The notes: a model not told the origin generated them from the sequence alone. 64,000 bases of DNA from Aeromonas sobria (GCF_000820145.1 NZ_CDBW01000022.1:1-64000), one strand, 5' to 3'. Counted from the first letter of the stretch, positions 12,235-22,213 are shown. Made by a program: numbers and translations.

Positions 12235-13473
12235 ATGAAGTGGTTCCCGATCTCCCTGCTTGCCCTGCTCTGTGGCTCTGCCTCCGCCTCCCAGGTGGAG
12301 GTGCTGCACTGGTGGACCTCCGGTGGTGAAGCGAAAGCGGTGGAAGAGCTCAAATCCGAATGGGCTGCCCAAGGTAATCAGTGGAATGATTTCGCAGTGC
12401 AAGGGGGCGGCGGCAAGAGCGCCATGACGGTACTGAAAAGCCGGGCACTGGCAGCCAACCCGCCGGAGGCTGCGCACCTCAAGGGTTACGAGCTCAAGGA
12501 GTGGGCCGGTCTCGGTTTCTTGCGCGATTTGAGCCCGATGGCTGAGCACCTTGGCTGGTATGCCAAAATGCCCCCCATGGTGCGGGCGACCCTCAGCCAG
12601 CATGACGCCCTGATGGCGGTGCCGACCGGTATCCATCGGGTCAACTGGCTGTGGCTCAATCGCAAGGTGTTCGAGCAACAAAAGCTGACGCCACCCGATG
12701 ACTGGGCCCAGTTCATCACGGTCGCCGAGCAGCTCAAACAGCGGGGCATCACCCCGCTCGCCATCGGCAACGAACCCTGGCAGCTGGCGGTGCTGTTTGA
12801 AACGGTGGCGCTCGGTGAGGGCGGTAAAGAGTTCTACCGTAAAGCGTTCCTCGAACAGGACAGCGCCACCCTGACCGGCCCCGACATGGTGCGGGTACTG
12901 ACCCGCTTCCACCAGCTACGCGCCTATGTTCCGCAAAAATACGCGGGTCTTAAGTGGCATCAGGCCACCAACTTGCTGGAGAGCGGTGGTGCCGCCATGC
13001 AGTTGATGGGGGACTGGGTGAAGGGGGAGCTGAGCGCGGGCAACTACCGGCCGGGCGAGGATATCGCCTGCCTGCCGAGCCCGGGTAGCGCCGGGCTGTT
13101 CAGCTACAACCTCGACTCCATCGCCATGTTCAAACAGCGTGATCCGGCCCAGCTGCAGGCCCAGGGCGACTTGGCCCAGCTGCTGATGACGCCGAAATTC
13201 CAGCAGGAGTTCAATCGGGTGAAGGGGTCAATTCCGGCGCTGACCAACCCTGATATGAGCAAATTCGACCGCTGCGCCATCCACTCCTATCAGGATTTCC
13301 TGCAAGCGGAAAAGCAGGACAACCTGCTACCCAGCATGGCAGAGGGGATGGCCACCCCGACCAATATGCGTCAGGCCATCTTTGACGTGCTCGGTAACTT
13401 CTTCAATGACACCAAAGGCGACCCGCAACAGACGGCGCTGCAACTGGAACGGGCCATGCGTTCGACCCGCTGA
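12235..13473 (+). CDS. Periplasmic sugar-binding protein (ABC family 1), without transporter genes
   Basis: A 412-residue extracellular solute-binding protein with a signal peptide ending near SASA. It resembles glucose/mannose-binding proteins (GtsA type): HWWTSGGEAKAVEELK near the N-terminus, VPTGIHRVNWLWLN, and MGDWVKGEL late in the protein. It starts 6 bases after the kinase stop and no permease or ATPase gene follows, so it may act as a ligand-presenting co-sensor for the kinase or serve a transporter encoded elsewhere. A TTG at 12229 is possible, but the ATG gives a clean signal peptide and has AAGG eleven bases ahead. Confidence 0.88.
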   Translation: MKWFPISLLALLCGSASASQVEVLHWWTSGGEAKAVEELKSEWAAQGNQWNDFAVQGGGGKSAMTVLKSRALAANPPEAAHLKGYELKEWAGLGFLRDLSPMAEHLGWYAKMPPMVRATLSQHDALMAVPTGIHRVNWLWLNRKVFEQQKLTPPDDWAQFITVAEQLKQRGITPLAIGNEPWQLAVLFETVALGEGGKEFYRKAFLEQDSATLTGPDMVRVLTRFHQLRAYVPQKYAGLKWHQATNLLESGGAAMQLMGDWVKGELSAGNYRPGEDIACLPSPGSAGLFSYNLDSIAMFKQRDPAQLQAQGDLAQLLMTPKFQQEFNRVKGSIPALTNPDMSKFDRCAIHSYQDFLQAEKQDNLLPSMAEGMATPTNMRQAIFDVLGNFFNDTKGDPQQTALQLERAMRSTR

Positions 13474-13504
13474 TCCGGACAAATTGCCAAACGGCAGAAA
13501 TGAC

Positions 13505-13531
13505 AAAGGCGGAATTTATCCGCCTTTGTTG
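13505..13531. terminator. Bidirectional terminator between the sugar-binding protein and a small membrane protein
   Basis: A perfect 8-bp stem AAAGGCGG/CCGCCTTT with a 7-base loop lies between two convergent genes and has a T-rich plus-strand tail. Confidence 0.75.
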
Positions 13532-13548
13532 TTGAATCGTCATCCGAT

Positions 13549-13740
13549 TCAGGATTGATCGTTTTCGTCCTCATCCTCGTCATAGTAATCGCTGAGCTCG
13601 ATCCAGAGCCCCAATCCGACCATCACCATGGAGCCGAACCAGGTACCGGTATTCCCGATCGGGCTGCCCATCACTATCATGGCGAAAGACAAGAAACCCA
13701 TGCCTGCGTAGGCCTGTAATCTGCCGTAGGAAACCTGCAT
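13549..13740 (-). CDS. Small membrane protein with acidic C-terminus
   Basis: A 63-residue protein with two hydrophobic stretches (about residues 8-28 and 33-48) and a strongly acidic tail (YYDEDEDENDQS). The ATG at 13740 is preceded by a near-ideal AAGGAGGTGAAT ribosome site; the GTG two codons earlier lies inside that site and is unlikely. No family was recognised. The ribosome site makes expression likely. Confidence 0.65.
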   Translation of the reverse strand: MQVSYGRLQAYAGMGFLSFAMIVMGSPIGNTGTWFGSMVMVGLGLWIELSDYYDEDEDENDQS

Positions 13741-13909
13741 ATTCACCTCCTTGTTGAATATGGTGCAATTTTTATATTACTCGTCCGGCGCACACTGGAT
13801 AGGGCTAAATAACATTTTGGTTACATATGCTGGTTAGCAGGGCGTTTATTTGATTATTTTTTAGCCCTGAGTATCATTGGCAGCCGAATAGGTTGAAGGT
13901 TGATAATAG

Positions 13910-14155
13910 ATGAGTGATTTATTCTGCAGCGCAACCCATAAGTTGGACGCAATCGGGCTTCGTTGCCCGGAACCCGTAATGATGGTTCGCAAGAAAGTGC
14001 GGCTGATGGCGGATGGCGAGACCCTGCTGGTCAGCGCCGACGACCCTTCAACCACCCGCGACATCCCCAGTTTCTGCCGCTTTATGGATCACACCCTGAT
14101 CGCCAGCGAGACAGAGCAGGCCCCTTACCGCTATCTGATCCGCAAGGGTCAATAA
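13910..14155 (+). CDS. tusA: Sulfur carrier protein TusA
   Basis: Small cytoplasmic sulfur carrier in the relay that thiolates tRNA wobble uridine (IscS to TusA to TusBCD). The 81-residue protein holds the persulfide Cys in the family signature [13 protein letters not shown] and ends near a basic tail, matching the usual length. GAAGG precedes the ATG. The next gene starts 21 bases later, so the two may be co-transcribed. Confidence 0.95.
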   Translation: MSDLFCSATHKLDAIGLRCPEPVMMVRKKVRLMADGETLLVSADDPSTTRDIPSFCRFMDHTLIASETEQAPYRYLIRKGQ

Positions 14156-14176
14156 GCCCCAGTACCGGAGCAATCC

Positions 14177-14524
14177 ATGACAACCATTACCCGAATCGGC
14201 ACCACCCAGCGTTGGTCAGATGTGGTCATCCACAATGGCACCCTCTATGTGGTAGAAGTCCCTGTCAGTGAAGAGGCGGATATCCACCAGCAGACCCGCG
14301 AAGTGCTGACCAGCCTGCAGCGCCTGCTGGAAGCCAACGGCTCCGGCGTCAACAAGATCCTGATGGCCAACATCTATCTCAAGGACATTGGCGATATCGC
14401 CGCCTTCAACGAGCAGTGGGACAGCTGGATCCCGGCTGGCACTGCACCGGTTCGCGCCTGCGTACAGGCTCGCCTCGCCCACGAAGGCTACAAGGTGGAA
14501 GTGCAGCTGACTGCGGCTGTCTAA
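14177..14524 (+). CDS. RidA-family (YjgF/YER057c) protein
   Basis: A 115-residue member of the Rid family, whose best-known member deaminates reactive enamine/imine intermediates. It shows GVNKILMANIYLKDI and the C-terminal APVRACVQARLA with the conserved Arg followed by VEVQLTAAV. The N-terminus (TRIGTTQRWSDVVIHNGTLY) is typical of the YoaB/Rid sub-branches rather than RidA itself, so imine deaminase activity is not assured. The last 84 bases are repeated downstream as a diverged remnant. Confidence 0.9.
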   Translation: MTTITRIGTTQRWSDVVIHNGTLYVVEVPVSEEADIHQQTREVLTSLQRLLEANGSGVNKILMANIYLKDIGDIAAFNEQWDSWIPAGTAPVRACVQARLAHEGYKVEVQLTAAV

Positions 14525-14558
14525 ACGAAGCAGGATGCCTGGCTCCCCTGACGCCAAC

Positions 14559-14642
14559 ACCGCACCGGTGCGCGCCTGCGTACAAGCCCGCCTCGCCCAT
14601 AAAGGCTACAAGGTAGAGGTGCAGCTGACTGCGGCGGTCTAA
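14559..14642 (+). pseudogene. Duplicated 3' tail of the RidA-family gene
   Basis: These 84 bases match the last 84 bases of the preceding gene (14441-14524) at 75 positions and end in the same stop codon. Eight of the nine differences are synonymous; one changes Glu to Lys. There is no start or body, so it is a remnant of a diverged functional allele or paralogue. Confidence 0.85.
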
Positions 14643-14728
14643 GAGGCGGTTCTCCCCTCATCCCCAGCCCTTCTCCCGCAAGGGGAGGGAGCAAACAACC
14701 AGGCAGCCATTGCTCGCCACGGCATAAA

Positions 14729-14764
14729 CGAAAAGGCCCCACCATCACTGGCGGGGCCTTTTCG
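14729..14764. terminator. Bidirectional terminator between the ridA region and the YiaD-like gene
   Basis: A perfect 12-bp stem CGAAAAGGCCCC/GGGGCCTTTTCG around a 12-base loop gives T-runs on both strands and lies between convergent transcripts. Confidence 0.85.
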
Positions 14765-14783
14765 TTACCACAAACCGGACGAC

Positions 14784-15440
14784 TTAGGCGGTCGGGGTCA
14801 GGGTAATGGTGACGCGGCGGTTCTGCGCCTTGCCGTCAGCGGTGCTGTTAGAAGCAATCGGCTGATCCGGGCCGACGCCACGGGTAGAGATACGGCTGCC
14901 TGATACGCCCTGGCCAATCAGCTGGGCGGCAACGGCATCGGCACGATCGCGAGATAGCTTCATGTTCAGATCGCGGGAACCTGAGCTGTCGGTGTGACCA
15001 ACCACGTTCAGGCGGGTCTTGTCGAACTCGGCAACCACCATGGCTACGCCGGAGAGGGTATTGGCACCGGCCGCTTTCAACTGGGAGCTGGAGCTGTCGA
15101 AGGTCACGCTGTTCGGCATATTGAGGATCAGTTCGTCACCATTACGGGTGACACTGACGCCGGTGCCCTGCAACTTCTCGCGCAGCTTGGCTTCCTGCAC
15201 ATCCATGTAATAACCGATACCACCACCCAATGCAGCACCTGCGGCCACGCCGGTCCAGATACCCTTCTTGCGATCGCCCTTGCTGGAAGACATGGCACCC
15301 ACTGCAGCACCGGTCGCGGCACCCGCCAGTGAGCCCCACACAGCCTTGGAGGTTTGCTGCTCACCGGTATACGGGTTGGTAGTGCAACCACTCAGCGCCA
15401 CAGCCAATGCAACCGCCGGAACAATCATCTTGAAATGCAT
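14784..15440 (-). CDS. yiaD: OmpA-family outer-membrane lipoprotein, YiaD-like
   Basis: A 218-residue lipoprotein: signal peptide with lipobox LSGC, a glycine-zipper region with repeated GxxxG/GAAxGA spacing (about residues 37-88) that can span a membrane, and a C-terminal OmpA-like peptidoglycan-binding domain (NVVGHTDSSGSRDLN and the RGVGPDQPIASN block). It is close to E. coli YiaD in order and length. The ATG at 15440 has GAGGT ahead and yields the clean lipoprotein signal. YiaD also neighbours tag in E. coli. Confidence 0.9.
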   Translation of the reverse strand: MHFKMIVPAVALAVALSGCTTNPYTGEQQTSKAVWGSLAGAATGAAVGAMSSSKGDRKKGIWTGVAAGAALGGGIGYYMDVQEAKLREKLQGTGVSVTRNGDELILNMPNSVTFDSSSSQLKAAGANTLSGVAMVVAEFDKTRLNVVGHTDSSGSRDLNMKLSRDRADAVAAQLIGQGVSGSRISTRGVGPDQPIASNSTADGKAQNRRVTITLTPTA

Positions 15441-15655
15441 GTAAGAACCTCTGAAAAAACGACTCAAAACGGGAAGGCGCGCATTCTACCCCAGAGGCGC
15501 GCCAAGGTGTGACGTCAGGGGATGAATTGCACCTTCTTCTGGTGGATGACCGCCATTATGTCAAACCGCACTGGATATGAGCTGAACACCAGACAATCCC
15601 ATATAACCCGACTCCCTGTCACAAACGGCAGCGAGCTGGCTGACGCCATTGACTA

Positions 15656-15677
15656 CTATTGAAAGCACTATCAATAG
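15656..15677. promoter_or_regulatory. Inverted repeat before the chemoreceptor gene
   Basis: CTATTGA and TCAATAG are exact inverted arms separated by 8 bases, 17 bases before the ATG and just after a TTGACT that could be a -35 box. It could be an operator or a short hairpin; no regulator is indicated. Confidence 0.3.
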
Positions 15678-15694
15678 GTCTCTGAGGGCTCTCC

Positions 15695-17731
15695 ATGTTT
15701 GCACTGCTTCGCAACCTCTCGATCCGCCATCTGCTGTTGGGCGCGAGCCTGGTTATCCTGTTTACCATGGTGCTGGGAGGTATCTGGCGCAGCACCCTGA
15801 CCGATCGGCTCGGGCAACTGCCGGAACAGTTGATTACCAGCGCCAACCGGCAAATTACCCTGCAGGAGCTGCGCTATCACACCACCCAGGTGCAGCAATT
15901 TCTGACCGATGCTGCCGTCTCGGGCGAGCAGGACTCCATCGCCGAGGCGGAACAGCACGCGCAGGCCGCCCGCCAGTTGCTCGGCACCCTGCCACAGCTG
16001 CAAAGCGCCCTCACCCCTCTGCTCACCCGCCAGCTCGAGGTGGGCAAACAGATGGTCGATGCCTACCTGAAAGGGGGGCGCGAAGCGGGCAACCGCTTGA
16101 TGAAGCAGCCGGGAGAGGGCTTTGACGCGATAACCGGTAGCATCGCCACTCAGGTGGAAGGGGCGCTGGAGCAGCAACAACAACAGCTGATGCGTCAGGA
16201 GCGGGAGATCGCCACCCAAAGCAGTGCCCTGCAAAGCCAGGATCTGCTGCTGTTAGTGGTCAGCCTGACCATCATCATGCTGATGTTGCTGCTGATCCAT
16301 CTCAAGACGGTGCGCCCGCTGCAACAACTGATGACCCAGCTGGTCGAGCTGGCCAATCACAGCCACAACCTCACCTTCCGGCTACGCAGCCGCGGGCAGG
16401 ACGAGTTCGCCTACCTCGCCACCGTCTTCAACCGCTTCCTCGACAATATCGACAGCCTGATCGGCTCGGTGCAGCAGGTCTCCCACAAGACCCATGACAA
16501 GATGGCGCTGCTGATGGAACACTCCGGCAGCACCCTCAGCAGCATGCAGCAGGCCCAGCAAAGTACTGATCTGCTGGCGACCGCCATCAACGAAATGACC
16601 GCCACGGTGCACAATATCGAGCACAACACCGAGCAGGCCAGCCAGGATACCCTGCTCACCCAGCAGCAAGCCCACGATGGTCAGCAGCAGGTGAGCCAGA
16701 CCATCACCCTGATCCGTCAGGTGGCCACCCATATCGAGCAATCAGCCGGTGAGGTGACCCGGCTGGATCAAGAGAGCAGCCAGATCGGCAACATACTGCA
16801 GGTGATCAGCACCATCTCGGAGCAAACCAACCTGCTGGCCCTCAATGCCGCCATCGAAGCCGCCCGCGCCGGCGAACAGGGACGCGGCTTTGCGGTAGTC
16901 GCCGACGAGGTACGCAAGCTGGCCACCCGCACTCAAGCCGCCACCATCGATATCCAGCAGCGGATTGAAGCGCTGCAGCACAACACCCGCCATGCAGTGA
17001 CCACCATGCACACCACCCGCAACGTCAGCGAGCAGGCGGTCAATCAGGCTGCTGGCACCGGTGAAACCCTCGACGCCATCGTCGCCGCCATCACCCGGGT
17101 GGCTGATATGAACCACCAGATCGCCACCGCCGCCGAACAACAGGCGCAGGTCGCCGAAGAGACCAACCGCAACGTCATGCAGGTTGCCCATATTGCCCGT
17201 GAATGTCTGGATCTGGCCCGTGAGAGCCGCACCCATACCCGGGATCTCAATCAGGCCAACGAGGAGATCGGCCTTATCAGCGATCAGTTCGAAGTGAACC
17301 GGCAGGATCTCAGTGGCCACGAGCACGATCTGCTGCACTGGAACGAAGCCTTTATGGTGCGGGTGGCCAGCGTGGATCAGCAGCATCAGGGGTTGTTCGA
17401 GGCGATGAACCGCTTCTATCACGCGGTACGGGATAACAGCCCGGCTCAGCAGCGCAAGCAGCGGCTGGATGAGCTACTGAAACTGGCCACCCAGCACTTT
17501 GCCGACGAAGAGCGCAGCATGGAGCAGGCCCGCTATCCCCAGTTGCAGCGTCACAAGCAGGAGCACACCAAGCTGCTGACCGAGCTGGATACCCTGATCC
17601 GGCGCGAAGATACCGACGAGCAGGAGCTCAACATGGAGCTGATCATCTTTCTGAAGAACTGGCTGCTCAACCACATCTTCAAGGTGGATAAGCAGTACAG
17701 CGAATGCCTGATCAAGGCGGGGGTGGAGTAA
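15695..17731 (+). CDS. Methyl-accepting chemotaxis protein with C-terminal hemerythrin domain
   Basis: A 678-residue transmembrane chemoreceptor. Membrane segments lie near residues 12-31 and 185-205 with a small helical periplasmic domain between, then HAMP and the signalling hairpin whose tip reads [37 protein letters not shown]. The last 130 residues are a bacteriohemerythrin: [22 protein letters not shown] (HxxxE), HKQEH (HxxxH) and HIFKVD (HxxxxD) supply all expected di-iron ligands. This layout is that of DcrH-type oxygen sensors, so oxygen-dependent taxis is likely. Stands alone between terminators. Confidence 0.93.
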   Translation: MFALLRNLSIRHLLLGASLVILFTMVLGGIWRSTLTDRLGQLPEQLITSANRQITLQELRYHTTQVQQFLTDAAVSGEQDSIAEAEQHAQAARQLLGTLPQLQSALTPLLTRQLEVGKQMVDAYLKGGREAGNRLMKQPGEGFDAITGSIATQVEGALEQQQQQLMRQEREIATQSSALQSQDLLLLVVSLTIIMLMLLLIHLKTVRPLQQLMTQLVELANHSHNLTFRLRSRGQDEFAYLATVFNRFLDNIDSLIGSVQQVSHKTHDKMALLMEHSGSTLSSMQQAQQSTDLLATAINEMTATVHNIEHNTEQASQDTLLTQQQAHDGQQQVSQTITLIRQVATHIEQSAGEVTRLDQESSQIGNILQVISTISEQTNLLALNAAIEAARAGEQGRGFAVVADEVRKLATRTQAATIDIQQRIEALQHNTRHAVTTMHTTRNVSEQAVNQAAGTGETLDAIVAAITRVADMNHQIATAAEQQAQVAEETNRNVMQVAHIARECLDLARESRTHTRDLNQANEEIGLISDQFEVNRQDLSGHEHDLLHWNEAFMVRVASVDQQHQGLFEAMNRFYHAVRDNSPAQQRKQRLDELLKLATQHFADEERSMEQARYPQLQRHKQEHTKLLTELDTLIRREDTDEQELNMELIIFLKNWLLNHIFKVDKQYSECLIKAGVE

Positions 17732-17755
17732 GTCGCCACCCGGCAGCCAGATGCC

Positions 17756-17784
17756 AAAAGGCTCCCATCATCGGGAGCCTTTTT
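17756..17784 (+). terminator. Terminator after the hemerythrin chemoreceptor
   Basis: The stem AAAAGGCTCCC/GGGAGCCTTTTT with a 6-base loop ends in five T, 25 bases after the stop. Confidence 0.88.
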
Positions 17785-17847
17785 CATGTCACACTGTTTT
17801 GCTGCCAGCGGTTGGCCACATCGGGCGCCGCTACCATGAAGCGAGGA

Positions 17848-18186
17848 TCAGCGGCGGCGGATATCCCGCGCCTCTTCACGTACGTCCTGCTTGAACTGGC
17901 GCTTGTCCTGACGGCAGTCGACGTTGTTCAGGTACTCTTCCTGACGGCAATCCTGCTTGGTATCGCGGGCTTGCGGGCGGCCATCCTGACGCACATCACG
18001 GGCATCGTGGCGGGCATCCTGATGACCGTTGTAGCTATCCTGACGAACGTCACGCGCGTCGCTACGACCATCCTGACGAATATCGCGCGCCTCTTTGACA
18101 GCCAAGGCAGGCAGTGAGGTCAACAGGGTGGCACAAGCCAGGATCAGGGCACGACAAGTGCGTCCGCGAACAGTGATGAAAGACAT
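17848..18186 (-). CDS. Exported charged repeat protein (ARDxRQD repeats), function unknown
   Basis: A 112-residue protein with an Ala-rich signal peptide (cut near ALA at about residue 30) and a mature part built of loose 7-11 residue repeats around ARDVRQD, ARDIRQD and ARDTKQD. The repeats are rich in Arg, Asp and Gln, with two Cys (DCRQ). The pattern suggests an extended or helical periplasmic protein. AAGGAG precedes the ATG; longer upstream starts add no signal sequence. No function can be named. It lies upstream of nothing obvious and downstream of tag. Confidence 0.75.
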   Translation of the reverse strand: MSFITVRGRTCRALILACATLLTSLPALAVKEARDIRQDGRSDARDVRQDSYNGHQDARHDARDVRQDGRPQARDTKQDCRQEEYLNNVDCRQDKRQFKQDVREEARDIRRR

Positions 18187-18264
18187 GAATGACTCCTTAA
18201 GTTGGGAGCGAGATTCTGAACGCCCATCACTGTATACCGACTGAACCGGATGCAACAAAGAGGC

Positions 18265-18849
18265 TTAGTGTGGTGTCTTTTGACACTCTTCGAGGCAAGG
18301 ACAGCTGACCAGATGATCGTTCACCATTCCCACCGCCTGCATAAAGGCGTAACAAATGGTGCTGCCGACGAAGTTGAAGCCGAGCTTCTTGAGCGCCTTC
18401 GCCATGGCATCTGACTCCTTTGATGTCGCCGGAATATCGCCGTTGCCCTGACGCTGGTTGACCATGGGAGCACCGCCGACAAAGGTCCACAGGTAATCGG
18501 CAAAGTCGATGCCCTGCTCCTGCAACGCCAGATAAGCGCGGGCATTTCTGATGATCGACTGCACCTTGAGCCGGTTGCGGATAATGCCGGTGTCCTGCAT
18601 CAGCCGCTCCACATCCTGCTCGTCGAACCTGGCGATCAGCACCGGATCAAAGTCGGCATAGGCGCGGTAATAGCTCCCGGTGCGCTTGAGGATGGTGAGC
18701 CACGACAAGCCCGCTTGCTGACCGTCGAGACAGAGCTTGGCAAACAGCTCGCGGGGGTCATAAACCGGCCGGCCCCACTGCTGGTCATGGTACGCAATAT
18801 ATTCCGCATCACTGGTCACCCAGGCGCAACGCAGTTCCATCTCATTCAT
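18265..18849 (-). CDS. tag: DNA-3-methyladenine glycosylase I
   Basis: Base-excision repair enzyme removing 3-methyladenine. The 194-residue protein has the zinc-snap ligands Cys (RCAW) and His (YHDQQWG) at the N-terminus with His (NDHLVSCPC) and Cys at the C-terminus, and the family blocks CLDGQQAGLSW and NFVGSTICYAFMQAVGMVNDH. GAGGAG ten bases before the first ATG supports the start at 18849. Divergent from glyQ. Confidence 0.96.
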   Translation of the reverse strand: MNEMELRCAWVTSDAEYIAYHDQQWGRPVYDPRELFAKLCLDGQQAGLSWLTILKRTGSYYRAYADFDPVLIARFDEQDVERLMQDTGIIRNRLKVQSIIRNARAYLALQEQGIDFADYLWTFVGGAPMVNQRQGNGDIPATSKESDAMAKALKKLGFNFVGSTICYAFMQAVGMVNDHLVSCPCLEECQKTPH

Positions 18850-19076
18850 CTTTGGCTATCTCCTCTCTTCTCACTGATACCCGATATCCTCCCACCCCGT
18901 GGGCAGATCATCCCGTGAACATCCGGCGCCAACCCGCCGCTAACCCGCCATAACGGGGCGCCATCTCGCGAATCCCCAGCAATTTCGCCTATTATCCGAC
19001 CATGCCAGACGGTATACTCCCTCGGTTCACATTCAGCAAATCTTGCTCTGATTTTCACTTCGCGCGAAAAAAAATT

Positions 19077-20027
19077 ATGCAAAAATTCGATGTCAAAACC
19101 TTTCAGGGCCTGATCCTGCAGCTGCAGGACTACTGGTCCCGCCAGGGCTGTACCATTATTCAGCCGTTGGATATGGAAGTGGGTGCCGGTACTTCCCACC
19201 CCATGACCTGTCTGCGCGCACTGGGCCCTGAGCCCATCGCCTGCGCTTACGTGCAACCGTCCCGCCGTCCTACCGACGGCCGCTACGGTGAAAACCCGAA
19301 CCGCCTGCAGCACTACTACCAGTTTCAGGTGATCATCAAGCCTTCCCCCGACAACATTCAAGAGCTCTACCTCGGCTCGCTGCAAGAGTTGGGTCTGGAT
19401 CCGCAAATCCACGACATCCGCTTTGTGGAAGACAACTGGGAAAACCCGACGCTGGGTGCCTGGGGTCTGGGTTGGGAAGTGTGGCTCAACGGCATGGAAG
19501 TGACTCAGTTCACCTACTTCCAGCAGGTTGGCGGCCTCGAGTGCAAACCGGTTACCGGCGAGATCACCTACGGTCTCGAGCGTCTGGCCATGTACATTCA
19601 GGGCGTAGACAGCGTCTACGATCTGGTCTGGTCTGACGGCCCGCTGGGCAAGACCACCTACGGCGACGTGTTCCACCAGAACGAAGTGGAGCAATCCACC
19701 TACAACTTCGAACACGCCGATGTAGATTTCCTGTTCCACTGCTTCGAGCAGTACGAGAAGGAAGCCCAACACCTGCTGGCACTGGAAAAACCGCTGCCGC
19801 TGCCTGCCTACGAGCGCATCCTCAAGGCCGCTCACTCCTTCAACCTGCTGGATGCCCGCAAGGCCATCTCGGTCACCGAGCGTCAGCGCTACATCCTGCG
19901 CATTCGCACCCTGACCAAGGCCGTGGCCGAGGCCTACTACGCCTCCCGCGAAGCGCTGGGTTTCCCCATGTGCAAGCGCAGCGACGAAGAGCGCCAGCGT
20001 CGTGACAGCAACGAGCAGCAAGGTTAA
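19077..20027 (+). CDS. glyQ: Glycyl-tRNA synthetase alpha subunit
   Basis: Catalytic alpha chain of the alpha2-beta2 bacterial glycyl-tRNA synthetase. The 316 residues align without gaps to E. coli GlyQ from MQKFD through EALGFPMC, including [18 protein letters not shown] and [21 protein letters not shown] start 75 bases upstream exists but would add a segment unlike the family. The chosen ATG follows an A-run with no clear Shine-Dalgarno sequence, which is unusual for so highly used a gene. glyS follows after 9 bases. Confidence 0.98.
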   Translation: MQKFDVKTFQGLILQLQDYWSRQGCTIIQPLDMEVGAGTSHPMTCLRALGPEPIACAYVQPSRRPTDGRYGENPNRLQHYYQFQVIIKPSPDNIQELYLGSLQELGLDPQIHDIRFVEDNWENPTLGAWGLGWEVWLNGMEVTQFTYFQQVGGLECKPVTGEITYGLERLAMYIQGVDSVYDLVWSDGPLGKTTYGDVFHQNEVEQSTYNFEHADVDFLFHCFEQYEKEAQHLLALEKPLPLPAYERILKAAHSFNLLDARKAISVTERQRYILRIRTLTKAVAEAYYASREALGFPMCKRSDEERQRRDSNEQQG

Positions 20028-20036
20028 GGAACGGAC

Positions 20037-22106
20037 ATGGCACAACATACATTTCTGGTAGAGATCGGTACTGCTGAGCTGCCGCCCAAAGCCCTGCGCT
20101 CCCTGGCCGAAGCCTTTGCCGACAACCTCAAAAACGAACTGACCAAGGCCGATCTGGCCTTCGCCGGTGTCGAGTGGTTTGCCTCACCGCGCCGTCTGGC
20201 GCTCAAGGTGAGCGAGCTGGCTGGCGAGCAGCCGAGCAAGAGCGTCGAGAAGCGCGGTCCGGCTGTCTCTCAGGCGTTCGATGCTGAAGGCAAGCCGACC
20301 AAGGCTGCCGAAGGCTGGGCCCGTGGCAACGGCATCACAGTTGCTCAGGCCGAGCGTCTGGTCACCGACAAGGGTGAATGGCTGGTTCACACCGCCAAGG
20401 TCGAAGGCCGTCCGGCCAAAGAGCTGCTGGGCGAACTGGTCGCTGCTGCACTGGCCAAGCTGCCCATCCCGAAAATGATGCGCTGGGGCGACAAGACCAT
20501 CCAGTTCGTGCGTCCGGTGTTCACCGTGACCCTGCTGCTGGATGGGGATCTGGTTCCCGCCACCATTCTGGGTATCGACTCTGCCCGCACCATTCGCGGT
20601 CACCGCTTTATGGGCGAGCCCGAGTTCACCATCGACAACGCCAGCCAGTACCCGCAGATCCTGCTGGAAAAAGGCAAAGTGGTTGCCGACTTCATGGTGC
20701 GCAAGGCCAAGATCAAGGCTGACGCCGAAGCGGCCGCTGCCGCCTTCGGTGGCGTTGCCGATCTGGACGACGCCCTGCTGGAAGAAGTGACCGCACTGGT
20801 CGAGTGGCCTGTGGTGCTGACCGCCAACTTTGAAGAGAAGTTCCTGGCCGTTCCCGCTGAAGCGCTGGTGCACACCATGAAGGGTGACCAGAAGTACTTC
20901 CCGGTCTACGACAAGAACGGCAAACTGCTGCCGAAGTTCATCTTCGTCACCAACATCGAGTCCAAAGACCCGAGCCAGATCATCAGCGGCAACGAGAAGG
21001 TGGTTCGCCCCCGTCTCTCTGACGCCGAGTTCTTCTTCAAGACCGACCTCAAGCAGACCCTGGCCTCCCGCCTGCCGCGCCTTGAAACCGTGTTGTTCCA
21101 GCAGCAGCTGGGCACCGTCAAGGCCAAGGTCGAGCGCATCGAGACCGTCGCCGGCTTTATCGCCGAGCGTATCGGTGCCGACGTGACTCAGGCCAAGCGT
21201 GCCGGTCTGCTCTCCAAGTGTGACCTGATGACCAACATGGTCGGCGAGTTCGCCAGCACCCAGGGTGTCATGGGGATGCACTACGCCCGTCACGATGGCG
21301 AAGACGAAGTGGTGGCCGTGGCCCTCAACGAGCAGTACATGCCGCGCTTTGCCGGTGATGCCCTGCCGTCCGCTCTGGAAGCCTGTGCCGTCGCGCTGGC
21401 CGACAAGTTCGACACCCTGGCCGGTATCTTCGGCATCGGCATGCTGCCGAAGGGTGACAAAGATCCGTTCGCCCTGCGTCGCGCCGCCATCGGTGCCCTG
21501 CGCATCATGACCGAGAAGCAGCTGGATCTGGATCTGGTTGAACTGGTGGAAGAAGCGGTACGTGTCTACGGCGACAAGCTGACCAACCAAACCGTCGTCA
21601 CCGACGTGGTCGACTTTATGCTGGGCCGCTTCCGCGCCGCCTATCAGGACGAAGGTATCGGTGCCGACGTGGTGCTGGCCGTACTGGCCCGCCGCCCGAC
21701 CCGTCCCCTCGACTTCGATCGTCGCGTCAAGGCCGTCAGCCACTTCCGCACTCTGGATGCCGCACTGGCTCTGGCTGCCGCCAACAAGCGGGTGAGCAAC
21801 ATTCTGGCCAAGGTTGAAGGCGAACTGCCGACTGCCGTCAAACCGGAACTGCTGGTCGATGCCGCCGAGAAGGCGCTGGCCACCCAGGTTGCCGAACTGC
21901 AAGCCGAACTGGCCCCGCTGTTCGCTGCCGGTGACTATCAGGCTGCCCTCACCCGTCTGGCCGCCCTGCGCGAGCCGGTCGATACCTTCTTCAACGAAGT
22001 CATGGTGATGGCCGACGACGAAGCCCTCAAGGCCAACCGTCTGGCGCTGCTGAACAACCTGCGCAACCTGTTCCTGCAAGTCGCGGATATCTCCCTACTG
22101 CAGTGA
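20037..22106 (+). CDS. glyS: Glycyl-tRNA synthetase beta subunit
   Basis: The 689-residue beta chain, needed for tRNA recognition and full activity. It matches E. coli GlyS throughout: [43 protein letters not shown] and [12 protein letters not shown], ending VADISLLQ. It contains the HD-like and anticodon-binding regions typical of the family. Co-transcribed with glyQ. Confidence 0.98.
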   Translation: MAQHTFLVEIGTAELPPKALRSLAEAFADNLKNELTKADLAFAGVEWFASPRRLALKVSELAGEQPSKSVEKRGPAVSQAFDAEGKPTKAAEGWARGNGITVAQAERLVTDKGEWLVHTAKVEGRPAKELLGELVAAALAKLPIPKMMRWGDKTIQFVRPVFTVTLLLDGDLVPATILGIDSARTIRGHRFMGEPEFTIDNASQYPQILLEKGKVVADFMVRKAKIKADAEAAAAAFGGVADLDDALLEEVTALVEWPVVLTANFEEKFLAVPAEALVHTMKGDQKYFPVYDKNGKLLPKFIFVTNIESKDPSQIISGNEKVVRPRLSDAEFFFKTDLKQTLASRLPRLETVLFQQQLGTVKAKVERIETVAGFIAERIGADVTQAKRAGLLSKCDLMTNMVGEFASTQGVMGMHYARHDGEDEVVAVALNEQYMPRFAGDALPSALEACAVALADKFDTLAGIFGIGMLPKGDKDPFALRRAAIGALRIMTEKQLDLDLVELVEEAVRVYGDKLTNQTVVTDVVDFMLGRFRAAYQDEGIGADVVLAVLARRPTRPLDFDRRVKAVSHFRTLDAALALAAANKRVSNILAKVEGELPTAVKPELLVDAAEKALATQVAELQAELAPLFAAGDYQAALTRLAALREPVDTFFNEVMVMADDEALKANRLALLNNLRNLFLQVADISLLQ

Positions 22107-22125
22107 TTTTGACCACGATTATACT

Positions 22126-22152
22126 AAAGGGGCCCTTGGGGCCCCCTTTTTT
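22126..22152 (+). terminator. Terminator after glyQS
   Basis: GGGGCCC and GGGCCCC form a tight hairpin followed by six T, 20 bases after the glyS stop. Confidence 0.87.
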
Positions 22153-22213
22153 ATTTACACTTACCAACCCTGATTGTACATTAATATCATTCATTATCTT
22201 TATGGGTTTAATT

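Noticed and set aside
14651..14695. GC-rich stretch with CCCGCAAGGGGAGGGAG, like a dispersed intergenic repeat
   Set aside because: Only one copy was found in the window, so a repeat family cannot be supported here.
18989..19018. TATACT -10-like box before glyQ
   Set aside because: No acceptable -35 box lies at 16-18 bases; a glyQ promoter surely exists but this one is not supported.
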